Counted from the first letter of the stretch, positions 24,516-34,939 are shown. The stretch: 58,578 nt of DNA from Paraburkholderia oxyphila NBRC 105797 (GCF_000685075.1 NZ_BAYD01000062.1:1-58578), one strand, 5' to 3'. Translations and numbers: made by a program. The notes: generated from the sequence alone by a model not told the origin.

Positions 24516-26115
24516 CCTCGGGCGGTGGTGCTGGCGGCTCGCCATCGACGAGCGCGTTGCGCGGGTCGGGCGGCGGGCCGTCGAAGGCCGTCGCCTTGAC
24601 CTGGTTGCGGCCGGCCTGCTTCGCCGCGTAGAGCGCCTCGTCCGCGGCGCGCAAGAGCGCATGCGCGCCCGTGCTTTCGCGCGGCGTGCAAGTCGCGCCG
24701 CCCACGCTCACCGTCACCGAGCCGTGCTCGCTGTGCCCGTGCGCGATGCCGAGGCGCTGCACGTTCGCGCGGATCTGCTCCGCGATGGTCAATGCGCCAT
24801 CGGGCGGCGTGTTCGAGAGGACCACCGCGAACTCCTCGCCGCCGTAGCGCGCCGCCATGTCCGTCGCGCGATGCACGGTGGCCTCGATGGCGTGCGCCAC
24901 GGCGGCGAGCACCTCGTCGCCCACCGCGTGCCCGTAGAAGTCGTTGAAGAGCTTGAAGCGGTCGATGTCGATGAAGAGGATCGAGAGCGGCTCCCCCGCG
25001 CGGCGCGCGCGGTTCCACTCATTCACGAGACGCAGATCGAGCGCGCGGCGGTTCGCGAGGCCGGTGAGGGCGTCGGTGACCGAAAGCCGGCGCAGCTCGG
25101 CTTCCGCGCGCAGGCGCGCGCGCAGTCCGAACGCGAGCAGCCACGAGGAGAGCGCGACCACTGCGCCGAAGACGAGCGACATCGGCCCGGTGAGCGCGAC
25201 GCGCTGGCGCCACGCCGCGAGCGTGTCGTCGAGCGCGGGCGCAACCGCCACGATCAGCGAACTGTGCGGCACACGCCGCCAGGTGTAGATGCGCGTCGTG
25301 CCGTCCTCGTCGTCGCGCGCGATGAACGAGCCCTCGCTCGCCTTGAGCATCGGCGCGACCTGCTGCTGCGAGGCGAGATTCGCGCCCACGTCGTAATCGG
25401 AGTACGGCTTGCGGGCGAGCAGCGTGCCGTCGTCGAGCATGATGAAGACGGCGCCGTGGCTGCCCGCGTCGATACGGTCGAACAACTGCTGGAAATACGC
25501 GAGGCGTAGCGTGAGCAGCACGACGCCGCCGAACGCGCCGTCGTAGCCGTTCACGCGGCGCGACAGCCCGATCGCATATTGGCCTTCGTTGACGCGCGAG
25601 CGGAACGGATCGGAGATGTACATGCCCACCGAGCGGCTGCGCTGCTGGGCGCGGAAATAATCGCGGTGCGCGAGATTGACGCCCGGGTAGTCGCGGCCGT
25701 CCGCCGATTCGACGATCTGGCCGTGCGCATCGACATAGAGGGCACCGTCGAGATAAATCGAGCTCGCGACCTTGCCAAAAATGAGCTTGCGGCGCAGGTC
25801 GCGCGGCAGCGTCGCCGTGCGCGGGTCGCGGATCGATTCGAGCGCGTCGGTGAGGATCAGGTCGTAGACACCGAAATTGCTTTCGAGGTGCGCGGCCACC
25901 AGCGAGACCAGCATGCTGGAAGTCTGCCGCGCGTTCGCCAGCGCGAGTTGGCGTTGTTGCGCGAAGCCCGTGAACGCGAGCGCGACGATCGCGATGCCGA
26001 CGAGCGTGCCCACGCAGCCCGGCACGAACGGATGGCGGCCGAGCCAGCGGAACTGCGCCGCGAACGCATTGCGCACGGCACGGGTCAAGCGTGCGTGCAA
26101 CGGCCTGGACGCCAT
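24484..26115 (-). CDS. Diguanylate cyclase with periplasmic Cache sensor (second)
   Basis: A 543-residue membrane cyclase of the same design as that at 13898: N-terminal membrane helix around 30-50, periplasmic dCache sensor with HRDYFRAQQRSRSVGMYISDPF, a second helix, and a cytoplasmic GGDEF domain. GGEEF lies at 425-429 and the inhibitory site RATD ends five residues before it, so the enzyme should be active and product-inhibited. A C-terminal Pro/Ala-rich tail of about 30 residues follows and overlaps the convergent peroxidase gene. The ATG at 26113-26115 has GGAG about 11 bases upstream; an earlier in-frame start at 26220 is less likely. It may be the last gene of the oxidase operon, 125 bases behind the cytochrome gene. 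Confidence 0.88.
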   Translation of the reverse strand: MASRPLHARLTRAVRNAFAAQFRWLGRHPFVPGCVGTLVGIAIVALAFTGFAQQRQLALANARQTSSMLVSLVAAHLESNFGVYDLILTDALESIRDPRTATLPRDLRRKLIFGKVASSIYLDGALYVDAHGQIVESADGRDYPGVNLAHRDYFRAQQRSRSVGMYISDPFRSRVNEGQYAIGLSRRVNGYDGAFGGVVLLTLRLAYFQQLFDRIDAGSHGAVFIMLDDGTLLARKPYSDYDVGANLASQQQVAPMLKASEGSFIARDDEDGTTRIYTWRRVPHSSLIVAVAPALDDTLAAWRQRVALTGPMSLVFGAVVALSSWLLAFGLRARLRAEAELRRLSVTDALTGLANRRALDLRLVNEWNRARRAGEPLSILFIDIDRFKLFNDFYGHAVGDEVLAAVAHAIEATVHRATDMAARYGGEEFAVVLSNTPPDGALTIAEQIRANVQRLGIAHGHSEHGSVTVSVGGATCTPRESTGAHALLRAADEALYAAKQAGRNQVKATAFDGPPPDPRNALVDGEPPAPPPEASSTTAPDRR

Positions 26116-26240
26116 GATCGGGGTTCTCCACAGGAACGAGGGGGAAGCGCGGGGCGCGCAAGCGGCGTGTGTTGCGCTCCCCGCACGGCTTGAGTCGATT
26201 GAATCGATTGAGTCGAGCATGCCACCGTAGGCATGTGGCC

Positions 26241-27022
26241 CTAGTGTGCGCCGCCCGCGTACCAGGCTGCCGCCGCGTCGATTTCCTCAGGGGTCATGTT
26301 GCGCGCGATGTTGCGCATCTGCTCGGAAATGTCGTTGTGGCGCGTGCCGTCCGCGAAGGCCGCGAGCTGGGCCTTGGTGTAGGCCGCCGGCAAGCCGTCG
26401 AGCCAGGGGCTGCCCACCTTGTGGTCGACGCCGCCGTGGCACGCGGCGCACGCCGGGATATTGCGCAGCGGCGCGCCTTCCGAGACGATCACGGGCGCGT
26501 CGCCGCGCACACGCGCGGCGCCCGGCAGCGACGCATAGTAGGCCGCGAGGTCACGCATGTCCTGATCCGAGAGGTTTTGCGCCATCGGCGACATGACCGC
26601 GCTCTTGCGCGCGCCGCTCTGGAAGTCGAGCAACTCCTTGTACACCACGCTCGCGAACTGCCCTGCGAGATTCGGCGAATTGGCCTCGCTCATGCCGCGC
26701 GGGCCGTGGCACATCGTGCAGCGTAGCGAGAGCGTGGCGCCGCGCCCGATGGAGAGGCTCGTGGCGTCGTCGAACATGTGCGGCGTGAGCTCGACCGTGC
26801 TCACCTTATAGCCGGGCGCGATCGGGGTGCCCACCTGATACCACTGGCGCGGCACGCCGGCCGCGCTGCAGATGGCGTTCCAGATGCCCTGGAAGTGCGG
26901 GTCGCTTTGCGCCGAAGGCAGCCAGACGAAGCCGATCAGCGCGGAGACCACGAGCACGAGGATCGTCGCGCCCACGCTCGCGCGGAACCACACATTGCGT
27001 AACGTGAACAGGCGTTCGTCGC

Positions 27023-27026
<4 letters not shown>
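26241..27026 (-). CDS. Membrane-anchored di-heme cytochrome c
   Basis: A 261-residue cytochrome with an N-terminal signal anchor (about 15-37) and two c-type heme sites, CTMCH (103-107) and CAACH (193-197), each in a c4-like domain with LSDQDMRDLAAYYASLP between them. It faces the periplasm and is the last oxidase-specific gene of the operon, overlapping subunit I by 4 bases (ATGA), so it likely delivers electrons to the CuA centre or forms part of the oxidase complex. GGAG lies seven bases before the ATG. Confidence 0.9.
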
Positions 27027-28637
<1,611 letters not shown>

Positions 28638-28648
<11 letters not shown>

Positions 28649-29216
28649 AGCTCAGTCTCCGCGAATGGTTCTCCGCAAGGGCCGCCATCTGCATGAAGGC
28701 ATCGCGATCGACGACCTTCACGTGCGCCCACATGCCCTGGTGACCCGTGCCGCAATACTCGTGGCACGGCATGAGGTGATCGCCGGGCTGCTCGAAGGTC
28801 GTGCGGAAGGTGGAGACGTAGCCCGGCTCGACCATCGAATTGAGGTTCGTGTCGGTCACGAGAAAGCCGTGCACGACGTCGGCGCTGGTGGCGCGGAACG
28901 TGATGGGCACGCCCGCCGGCACCACGATGCATTGCGGCGTGAACGAGTACTGCTGCGCGAGCACGCGCACCGTGACGGAGCCGTCCGGCTCGAGCGCGCT
29001 GCCGAGGTTGGTTTCGACGAATTCGCCCGAGACGTGCAGCGTTTGCGGGTCGATGGTCTCGACGCGCGAAGGCGGCATCATCGACCAGTGCAGGCCGGTG
29101 AAGATCACCATTGCCACCAGCACGAGAACGAGCGCCACCATGAGCGTGGCCCAGCGGCGCTCCACGCGCGCGGCGACTTCAGCGCTGCCATGGGGATCGG
29201 TTGGATGCGTGGACAT
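28638..29216 (-). CDS. Cytochrome c oxidase subunit II, B-type (CuA)
   Basis: A 192-residue subunit II with one membrane helix (about 24-46) and a periplasmic cupredoxin domain. The CuA ligands are complete: H116 in VVHGFLV, then C151, E153, C155, H159 and M162 in PCHEYCGTGHQGM. A single helix and short length are typical of ba3-type oxidases. It takes electrons from cytochrome c and passes them to subunit I, whose gene overlaps its 3' end. Confidence 0.93.
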
Positions 29217-29264
29217 GGGGGCGGTTGGCGCGAGGATGAAGTGAGGGGGTTAGGGCCGGCGCAT

Positions 29265-29447
29265 TTATTGAATGACGCCGCGAGGCAGGAACACCCAGAA
29301 ATAGAACGCAAACCAGATCGCGGCCACGATGGCGGTGGCAATGCCGGCGAGCGCGAGCGCGCCGTGCGGCCCGCGGCGCACGATCTCGTCGACCTGCTCG
29401 TGCTGCGGGGGCTCACCGGGCTGTTGCGGAACGGGAGTCTCGATCAT
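29265..29447 (-). CDS. Oxidase subunit IIa-like small membrane protein
   Basis: A 60-residue protein with a polar N-terminus (QQPGEPPQHEQVDEIVRRG) and a single C-terminal membrane helix (GALALAGIATAIVAAIWFAFYFWVF). Size, helix and position directly before subunit II match the IIa subunit of ba3 oxidases, which replaces the second helix of ordinary subunit II. GAGG lies five bases before the ATG. Too short for many gene finders, but context is strong. Confidence 0.8.
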   Translation of the reverse strand: MIETPVPQQPGEPPQHEQVDEIVRRGPHGALALAGIATAIVAAIWFAFYFWVFLPRGVIQ

Positions 29448-29456
29448 CGCGGCCTC

Positions 29457-29505
29457 GGGTTGAAACGCTGTTTGAAATGCAGTTTGAAACTCAGTTTGAA
29501 AACTT
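29457..29505. repeat. Tandem 12-bp repeats with TTTGAAA core
   Basis: Between the tri-heme cytochrome gene and the IIa gene the unit CAGTTTGAAACT recurs about three to four times at a 12-base period (GGTTGAAACG, TGTTTGAAATGC, AGTTTGAAACTC, AGTTTGAAAACT). The period is close to a helix turn. It sits inside the operon, ahead of the IIa/II/I block. Confidence 0.65.
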
Positions 29506-29517
29506 CGCAGCCACAGC

Positions 29518-30909
29518 TCAGAAAAGCGGCGCCGAGCGCAGCGCATTCACTTCCTGCGCGGAAACCGGCGTGCCGTGGTTGCCCCATGCCGTGCGGATAT
29601 AGGTGACCACGGCGGCGACTTCCTCGTCGGAGAGCAATTGCGCGAACGGCGGCATACCGTACGGCATCGGGTTCTTCTTCGTGCCCGGCGCGTAGCCGCC
29701 GTTGAGCACCATGCGGATGGGGTTGACCGCCGAATTCATCTGGATCGACTGGTTGTTCGCGAGCGGCGGGAAATGCGGCGGCTTCCCAAGGCCTTCGACG
29801 GCGTGGCATTCCGCGCACTGCGCCTCGTAGATCTTCTTGCCGAGCGGCGCGAGACGGTTGGCTTCCTCGGTCACGAACTGGCTCTTGGGCGACTTGTCGA
29901 CCTCGTTGGTGTGGCCGGGCAGCGACTTCAGATAGACGGCCACGGCGCGCACGTCGTCTTCGGTGAGGTACTGGAAGCTGTCGTAGACCACTTCGGCCAT
30001 CGGCCCGTACACGGCGCCGCGATTGGACACGCCGGCGTGCAGCAGGTCGACGATATCGTCGATGCTCCAGTCGCCTAGTCCCGCCTCCTTGTTCGAGGTG
30101 AGCGAAGGCGCGTACCAGTTTTGCAGCGGGATCAGGCCGCCCTGGAATTCCTTCGAGGCCGTGTTGCCGCCAAGCGCGTTGATCTCCGTGTGGCACATCG
30201 TGCAGTGCCCGAGACCCTCGACCAGATACGCGCCGCGGTTCCACTCCACCGACTGCTTCGGATCGGGCTTGAACTCGCCCGCGCGGAAGAACAGCGCGCG
30301 CCAGCCGAGCAGGAGCTGACGCTGGTTATACGGAAAGCGCAGCGTATGCGCGCGATTGGGCTGATGCACGGGCGGCGTGGAAAGCAGATATGCGTAGATC
30401 GCGTCGGAGTCGGCGCGCGTGACTTTGGTATACGAAGCGAACGGCATCGCGGGGTAGAGCAGCGTGCCGTCACGCGATTTGCCTTCATGCAACATGCGGT
30501 AGAACTCGTCGGCGCTCCACGCGCCTATGCCGTATTCCTTGTCCGACGAGATATTCGGCGTATAGAGCGTGCCGAACGGCGTTTCCATCGGCCGGCCGCC
30601 GCCGAACATCTGCTGCGAAGGCACGGTATGGCAGGCGATGCAGTCGCCCGCGCGCGCGAGGTACTCGCCGCGCACGAGCAGCTCGGCATTGCTCGCCACG
30701 GGCTTGGCATTGGCCGATGCCGCCGCTGCTGCTGCGGCTGCCGCATCCGCGGCATTGGCGGTGGGCGCGCCGGTTTGCGCCTGCGTGAGCGCCGCGCCGG
30801 CGCACCAGAGCACGGCGCCCAGCGTCAGGGCGCGGGCGAGGCATTTCGCGCGTGTTGGAGCCAACGCGCGGGCCGGCATCGTCGGGATGAGGGATCGAAG
30901 TTTGCGCAC
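29518..30909 (-). CDS. Tri-heme cytochrome c (dehydrogenase cytochrome-subunit type)
   Basis: A 463-residue periplasmic cytochrome with three c-heme sites: CIACH (90-94), CTMCH (236-240) and CAECH (365-369). The three-domain plan is that of the cytochrome subunit of membrane-bound alcohol, gluconate or aldehyde dehydrogenases, as in GDTLYTPNISSDKEYGIG-like segments and LTSNKEAGLGDWS. No dehydrogenase gene is adjacent; it sits in the oxidase operon, so it may be the electron conduit to the ba3-like oxidase. An N-terminal signal peptide (about 20-45) is followed by a low-complexity Ala run (about 54-65). I use the GTG at 30907-30909, with GAGG seven bases upstream; an ATG 30 bases on lacks a binding site. 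Confidence 0.88.
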   Translation of the reverse strand: MRKLRSLIPTMPARALAPTRAKCLARALTLGAVLWCAGAALTQAQTGAPTANAADAAAAAAAAASANAKPVASNAELLVRGEYLARAGDCIACHTVPSQQMFGGGRPMETPFGTLYTPNISSDKEYGIGAWSADEFYRMLHEGKSRDGTLLYPAMPFASYTKVTRADSDAIYAYLLSTPPVHQPNRAHTLRFPYNQRQLLLGWRALFFRAGEFKPDPKQSVEWNRGAYLVEGLGHCTMCHTEINALGGNTASKEFQGGLIPLQNWYAPSLTSNKEAGLGDWSIDDIVDLLHAGVSNRGAVYGPMAEVVYDSFQYLTEDDVRAVAVYLKSLPGHTNEVDKSPKSQFVTEEANRLAPLGKKIYEAQCAECHAVEGLGKPPHFPPLANNQSIQMNSAVNPIRMVLNGGYAPGTKKNPMPYGMPPFAQLLSDEEVAAVVTYIRTAWGNHGTPVSAQEVNALRSAPLF

Positions 30910-30922
30910 GTCGAGGCCTCGG

Positions 30923-31630
30923 CTAGTGGGGGACGCTGCCGCACGCGAGCGGCAAGGGCGAGGGCGCAGCGGGCATCGGATTGACCGGCGCGGGTTGCGC
31001 GGCGAGCCAGGCGGCGATGGCCGTGATGTCGCGCTCGGAGAGCAGCGAAGCGATGTCGTGCATGCAGTCCGGGCTGGCGGCGCGGCGCGTGCCGTAGCGG
31101 AACGCACCCAGTTGCGCGCTGATGTAGTCGGCATGCAGGCCCACTAGGCCCGGAATGGCGGGCTGCATGCCGGTCAGCGAGGCGCCGTGGCAGGCCGCGC
31201 AGGCGGGCACCTTGCGGCTGGCCTCGCCGTTCATGACGAGCGACTTGCCGAGCGCGAGCGTGGCCGCATCGACCTTGGGCGTGGCGGGCGGCGGATAGGG
31301 CGGATGCTCTTGCGCGAAGAATTCGGCGATCTGCTTCAGATAGGCATCGGGCAGATACGCGAGCAGATAGTTCATCGGCGGGTAGCTGCGGCCGCCGTCG
31401 CGAAACGCGATGAGCTGGTTGTAGAGATAGCCGGCGGGCTTGCCGGCGAGGCGCGGGAAGTAGTCGTTGTCGGTGCCTTCGCCGTGCGCGCCGTGACACG
31501 CGGCGCAGCCCATCACGCGGGCCTGCATGGTGTCAGGCGCGCGCTCCGCGGGTGGCGCCGCGCAGGGCGCGGCGTACGGCAGCGCGAGCGCAAGGGCGCA
31601 GAGGGCAACGCGGACGATGCGATTTCTCAA
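30923..31630 (-). CDS. Exported di-heme cytochrome c4-like protein
   Basis: A 235-residue cytochrome with a signal peptide (ending near APCAA) and two c-heme sites, CAACH at 42-46 and 144-148, each followed by a conserved proline/Met-rich c4-type domain (YFPRLAGKPAGYLYNQL, VGLHADYISAQLGAF). It is the first gene of the oxidase operon, 13 bases before the tri-heme cytochrome. The start is taken as TTG at 31628-31630 because GAGGG stands five bases before it and the signal peptide begins there; an ATG at 31672 would add 14 Cys/Arg-rich residues not typical of a signal peptide. Confidence 0.85.
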   Translation of the reverse strand: MRNRIVRVALCALALALPYAAPCAAPPAERAPDTMQARVMGCAACHGAHGEGTDNDYFPRLAGKPAGYLYNQLIAFRDGGRSYPPMNYLLAYLPDAYLKQIAEFFAQEHPPYPPPATPKVDAATLALGKSLVMNGEASRKVPACAACHGASLTGMQPAIPGLVGLHADYISAQLGAFRYGTRRAASPDCMHDIASLLSERDITAIAAWLAAQPAPVNPMPAAPSPLPLACGSVPH

Positions 31631-32022
31631 TGATTCCCTCGTTGCGGATTGTGGACGGCAGGGACGGCACAAGCGCGATGCGATTCGGTATCAGTTGAGG
31701 CGTCGTCCGGCGCGGTGATGGGCTCGCCCGTGGGCCACGCCTTGAAGGCGCAGCGTGGCGACCGCGTTCCGGCACGCATCTTCTGGGGCACATTATCGTG
31801 GAAAAATGCGAGCTGTCGAGTTGAACGTGTACAAATTATCCGCGGCGGTTTTTTCGATTCGGCCTTTAAATAAGGACGTTTGCTAACGCATCCATATTGA
31901 GGATCAAACGCGGTTTTCGTCTATCAATACGGAATCCGAATCAATTGATGCGGCCATGCGATTTTGTCCGGTAACGATTCCGCCCGTCGTGTGCGCGGCC
32001 TCAATCATGTTGGCCGACCCGG

Positions 32023-32033
32023 TTGTCCGATGT
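32023..32033. promoter_or_regulatory. Candidate FadR-type operator, distal copy
   Basis: TTGTCCGATGT matches the first eight bases of the site at 32101 and resembles the TTGTNNGATGAC sites upstream of the aldarate genes. It deviates from the FadR-family rule TNGT-N3-ACNA at two places, so it may be a weak auxiliary site. Confidence 0.35.
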
Positions 32034-32100
32034 CTTCGGTCGTGCGCCGGAGTCATGCGAAGCGGTGCTGGCGCGAGCGAAGCGACGGCGGGGCGTGTGG

Positions 32101-32119
32101 TTGTCCGACGACGTATAAT
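32101..32119 (+). promoter_or_regulatory. Candidate autoregulatory operator and -10 box
   Basis: TTGTCCGACGA (32101-32111) fits the FadR-family consensus TNGT-N3-ACNA exactly and stands two bases before TATAAT (32114-32119), a perfect sigma-70 -10 hexamer. No good -35 box is seen at 17 bases. Binding here would block transcription of the regulator gene that begins at 32151. Confidence 0.5.
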
Positions 32120-32150
32120 GAAACGAAATTCGCATCCCAAGGAGGGGACG

Positions 32151-32888
32151 ATGGCCGATTCGAGTGCCGCGCCCATACCCACCCGCAACCGCAATCTTGC
32201 CGAGCAGGCCGTCAACTACATCAACGAGCAGATCGCCTCGCGCATGCTCAAGCCCGGCGACAAGCTGCCGACCGAAAGCAGTCTCATGGGCACGCTAGGC
32301 GTGAGCCGCACCGTGGTGCGCGAGGCTATCTCGCGGCTGCAGGCCATGTCGGTGATCGAGACGCGTCACGGCATCGGCAGCTTCGTGCTGGAGCCGCGCC
32401 GCGAGCCGCTCGATCTCGAGGTCGTGCCGGCGAGCACGCTCAACGACCTGCTCTCGGTGCTCGAGCTGCGCATCAGCCTCGAAACGGAGTGCGCCGGGCT
32501 CGCCGCGCAGCGCGCGAGCGAGCGCGACCTCGCGAATATCCGCACGGCGCTCGATGCGATTTCGGCCGCCACGCGCTCGGGCGGTGACAGCGCCAACGCC
32601 GATCTGCAGTTCCATGTCTCGGTGGCGCGCGCCACCGGCAACCGCTATTTCGTCGACATCCTCACGCAGATGGGGGCGGCGCTGATTCCGCGTCATCGCA
32701 TCGATTCGGCCGGTATCGCGCACAGCGATCCGAAGGCCTATGCCGAACTCGTGAACCGCGAGCACGAGAGCATTTTCGAAGCCATCGCGAGGCACGATTC
32801 GGAGAGTGCGCGCGCGGCGATGCGCATGCATCTGTCGAGCAGCAGGGAGCGGTTGAGGCGGGCGGCGGCAGCGGGGGAGGGGGCTTGA
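32151..32888 (+). CDS. FadR-subfamily GntR regulator of aldarate catabolism
   Basis: A 245-residue GntR-family repressor. The N-terminal winged helix (about 12-80) contains LPTESSLMGTLGVSRTVVREAISRLQA, and the all-helical FCD domain follows with the metal-ligand pattern D-x3-H (DLQFHVSVA), and later histidines near RDHE/REHE and MRMHL. FadR-type proteins of this kind sense acids such as glucarate or galactarate. Candidate sites occur at its own promoter and upstream of the genes at 34939 and 35194, so it probably represses the whole regulon. AAGGAGG lies six bases before the ATG. Confidence 0.9.
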   Translation: MADSSAAPIPTRNRNLAEQAVNYINEQIASRMLKPGDKLPTESSLMGTLGVSRTVVREAISRLQAMSVIETRHGIGSFVLEPRREPLDLEVVPASTLNDLLSVLELRISLETECAGLAAQRASERDLANIRTALDAISAATRSGGDSANADLQFHVSVARATGNRYFVDILTQMGAALIPRHRIDSAGIAHSDPKAYAELVNREHESIFEAIARHDSESARAAMRMHLSSSRERLRRAAAAGEGA

Positions 32889-32921
32889 TATCATGAGGCC
32901 GGATTTCAATGTGAGGCTCGC

Positions 32922-33260
32922 ATGAATCGCATCGACCCTGACACCGAGGAAGCCGTCCGGAGCTTTGTTGCCCGGATTGCCGACCGGTACGACACAGCGG
33001 GAGTCATCGTGTATGGAAGCCGTGCGCGCGGGACGCATCGGCCAGACAGCGATGCGGATGTTGCCGTGCTTTTGCGCGGCGAACATCGACGTTTCCTGTC
33101 CGCCAAGCTCGATTTGGCCGATGTTGCGTTCGACGTGCTGCTGGAAACTGGCATCCTCATCTCGCCGTTGCCAATCTGGCTCGATGAATGGGAACACCCG
33201 GAGAACTACTCGAACCCCGCACTGCTGCGCAACATCGACCGGGAAGGGGTCCGGCTATGA
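32922..33260 (+). CDS. MNT-type nucleotidyltransferase (antitoxin-like)
   Basis: A 112-residue minimal nucleotidyltransferase. The fold's signature GSRARGTHRPDSDADVAV (about residues 32-49) carries the GS dipeptide and the catalytic pair D44/D46. Stand-alone MNT proteins of this kind usually precede a HEPN gene and act as antitoxins that AMPylate the HEPN ribonuclease. Here the downstream HEPN reading frame is reduced to a stub that overlaps the stop codon. The gene sits between the aldarate regulator and its targets, so it looks inserted into the regulon. Start ATG with weak upstream purines. Confidence 0.85.
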   Translation: MNRIDPDTEEAVRSFVARIADRYDTAGVIVYGSRARGTHRPDSDADVAVLLRGEHRRFLSAKLDLADVAFDVLLETGILISPLPIWLDEWEHPENYSNPALLRNIDREGVRL

Positions 33261-33301
33261 GTCATCGTCCGTTCATGCCGGAGGCCTTCGGGGTCGACTG
33301 A
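33257..33301 (+). pseudogene. Stub of a HEPN gene start
   Basis: An ATG that overlaps the MNT stop codon (ATGA) opens 14 codons, MSHRPFMPEAFGVD, and then stops. HEPN partners of MNT genes begin exactly in this way, overlapping by 4 bases, and have a start such as MxxExFLxKA. After PEAF the HEPN sequence is lost; the following 54 bases show no HEPN residues in any frame. Confidence 0.45.
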
Positions 33302-33355
33302 CCCACCAGACGAGCCATTGGAAGGCGGTGTCCGGCGAGTCTTTGAATCCCCCCA

Positions 33356-34939
33356 TCACCCCCGCACAACCTCCCCATCCCTGCGCCGCCAGAGCCCGAG
33401 CGGATTAGCGTCCGCGAGCGCCTCGGGCAGCAACTCAGCCGGAAAGTCCTGATAGCAGACCGGGCGCAGGAAGCGCTCGATTGCGCTCGTGCCCACCGAG
33501 GTCGCGCGGCTATCGGAGGTAGCCGGGAACGGTCCGCCATGGACCATCGCGTGCGCCACTTCCACGCCGGTCGGGAAGCCGTTCACGAGCAGGCGGCCCG
33601 CCTTGCGCTCGAGGATGGTCACGAGGCGCTTCGCGGCGGGCAGGTCGTCGCGCGCCATCTGGATCGTGGCGGTGAGTTGGCCCGCGAAGTGCTCCGCCAC
33701 CGCGAGCAGTTCCGCCTCGTCCGCGCAGCGCACCAGCGTCGAGGCCGGCCCGAACACTTCGTCTTCGAGTGCGTGCTGCGCGAGGAAGGTCTTCGCGTCG
33801 GTCACGAAGAGCGCGGCGCATGCCTCGTTCGGGCCGCGCTCGGGCTGACCTTGCGCGCATGCCTGCACGCCCGGCGTTTCGGCGAGACGCCGCGCGCCCT
33901 GTTCATAAGCGGCGTGGATGCCGGCCGTCAGCATGGTTTGCGCGGGCTTGCCGGCGAGCGCCGCCTGGGCGGCCGCGACGAACGGCGCGAGCGCAGGGCT
34001 CTCCACGGCGACCACGAGCCCCGGGTTCGTGCAGAACTGGCCCGCGCCGAGCGTGAGCGAATCGACGAAACCCTGGGCGATGGCCGCGCCGCGCGTGGCG
34101 AGCGCCTCCGGCAACAGGAACACCGGATTGATACTGCTCATTTCCGCGTAGACGGGAATCGGCTCGGGTCGCTGTGCGGCGATCTGCATGAGCGCGGTGC
34201 CACCCGCGCGCGAGCCGGTGAAACCCACGGCCTTGATGGCCGGATGCGCGACGAGCGCCTCGCCCACGGTGCGCCCCGCGCCGACGATCAGCGAGAACAC
34301 GCCTTCGGGCAGCCCCATGTCCTTGACGGCTTGCTGGATCACGCGGCCGACCATCTCCGAGGTGCCCAGGTGCGCGCCATGCGCTTTCACGACCACCGGG
34401 CAGCCCGCCGCGAGCGCGGCCGCCGTGTCGCCGCCGGCCACCGAGAACGCGAGCGGGAAGTTGCTCGCGCCGAACACGGTGACCGGGCCGACCGCGATCT
34501 TCTGCAGGCGCAGGTCGGCGCGCGGCAGCGGCTTGCGCTCGGGCAGGGCGGAGTCGAGCGTCGCGCCAAGCCACAGGCCCTGGCGCACTTCCTGCGCGAA
34601 CAGGCGCAACTGGCCCACGGTGCGGGCGCGCTCGCCTTCGAGGCGCGCCTTCGGCAGGCCCGTCTCCGCGTGCGCGCGCTCCGTGAGCGCGTCGCCGAGC
34701 GCGGCGATGCCGTCGGCGATGCGCTCGAGGAACGAGGCGCGCACGGCGAGTGGCAGGCCGCGGTAGGCATCGAAGGCCGCGGCGGCCAGCGAGCAGGCTT
34801 GCGCCACGTCTTCGACGGTGCCGCTGCCGAACACCGGGGCAGGGATGTCCTCGCCGGTCGATGGGTTGTAGGCCAGCAGCGGCTTGTCCGAGCCGCGCAC
34901 CGCGCGGCCCCCGATCAGCATTTCGCCGGTGATTTGCAT
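33356..34939 (-). CDS. 2,5-dioxovalerate (alpha-ketoglutaric semialdehyde) dehydrogenase
   Basis: A 527-residue aldehyde dehydrogenase of the KGSADH group, which oxidises 2,5-dioxopentanoate to 2-oxoglutarate with NAD(P)+, the last step of aldarate degradation. Wording typical of the group includes MLIGGRAVRG at the N-terminus, FGASNFPLAFSVAGGDTAAALAAGCPVVVKAH, MSSINPVFLLP, and the catalytic cysteine in GAGQFCTNPGL. AGGAGG stands five bases before the ATG at 34937-34939; the frame continues upstream to 35035 without support. The gene is divergent from the transporter gene at 35194, and candidate operators lie between them. It links the pathway to the TCA cycle. Confidence 0.92.
   Translation of the reverse strand: MQITGEMLIGGRAVRGSDKPLLAYNPSTGEDIPAPVFGSGTVEDVAQACSLAAAAFDAYRGLPLAVRASFLERIADGIAALGDALTERAHAETGLPKARLEGERARTVGQLRLFAQEVRQGLWLGATLDSALPERKPLPRADLRLQKIAVGPVTVFGASNFPLAFSVAGGDTAAALAAGCPVVVKAHGAHLGTSEMVGRVIQQAVKDMGLPEGVFSLIVGAGRTVGEALVAHPAIKAVGFTGSRAGGTALMQIAAQRPEPIPVYAEMSSINPVFLLPEALATRGAAIAQGFVDSLTLGAGQFCTNPGLVVAVESPALAPFVAAAQAALAGKPAQTMLTAGIHAAYEQGARRLAETPGVQACAQGQPERGPNEACAALFVTDAKTFLAQHALEDEVFGPASTLVRCADEAELLAVAEHFAGQLTATIQMARDDLPAAKRLVTILERKAGRLLVNGFPTGVEVAHAMVHGGPFPATSDSRATSVGTSAIERFLRPVCYQDFPAELLPEALADANPLGLWRRRDGEVVRG

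Larger units (their letters stand above)
31631..32150. other. Divergent regulatory region, oxidase operon / FadR-type gene
   Basis: These 520 bases contain no gene that I can support. The part from about 31790 to 31960 is AT-rich and is the probable promoter area of the leftward oxidase operon; I found no perfect FNR/ANR box. Near the right end TATAAT (32114-32119) precedes the FadR-type gene, and two copies of TTGTCCGA (32023, 32101) are candidate operators described separately. Confidence 0.5.

Noticed and set aside
31900..31912. Possible FNR/ANR box (TTGAGGATCAA) before the oxidase operon
   Set aside because: The half sites are two bases apart instead of four, so the spacing is wrong for FNR.
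33302..33355. Continuation of the HEPN gene in another frame
   Set aside because: None of the three plus-strand frames shows HEPN helices or the R-x4-6-H motif before the convergent dehydrogenase gene ends.
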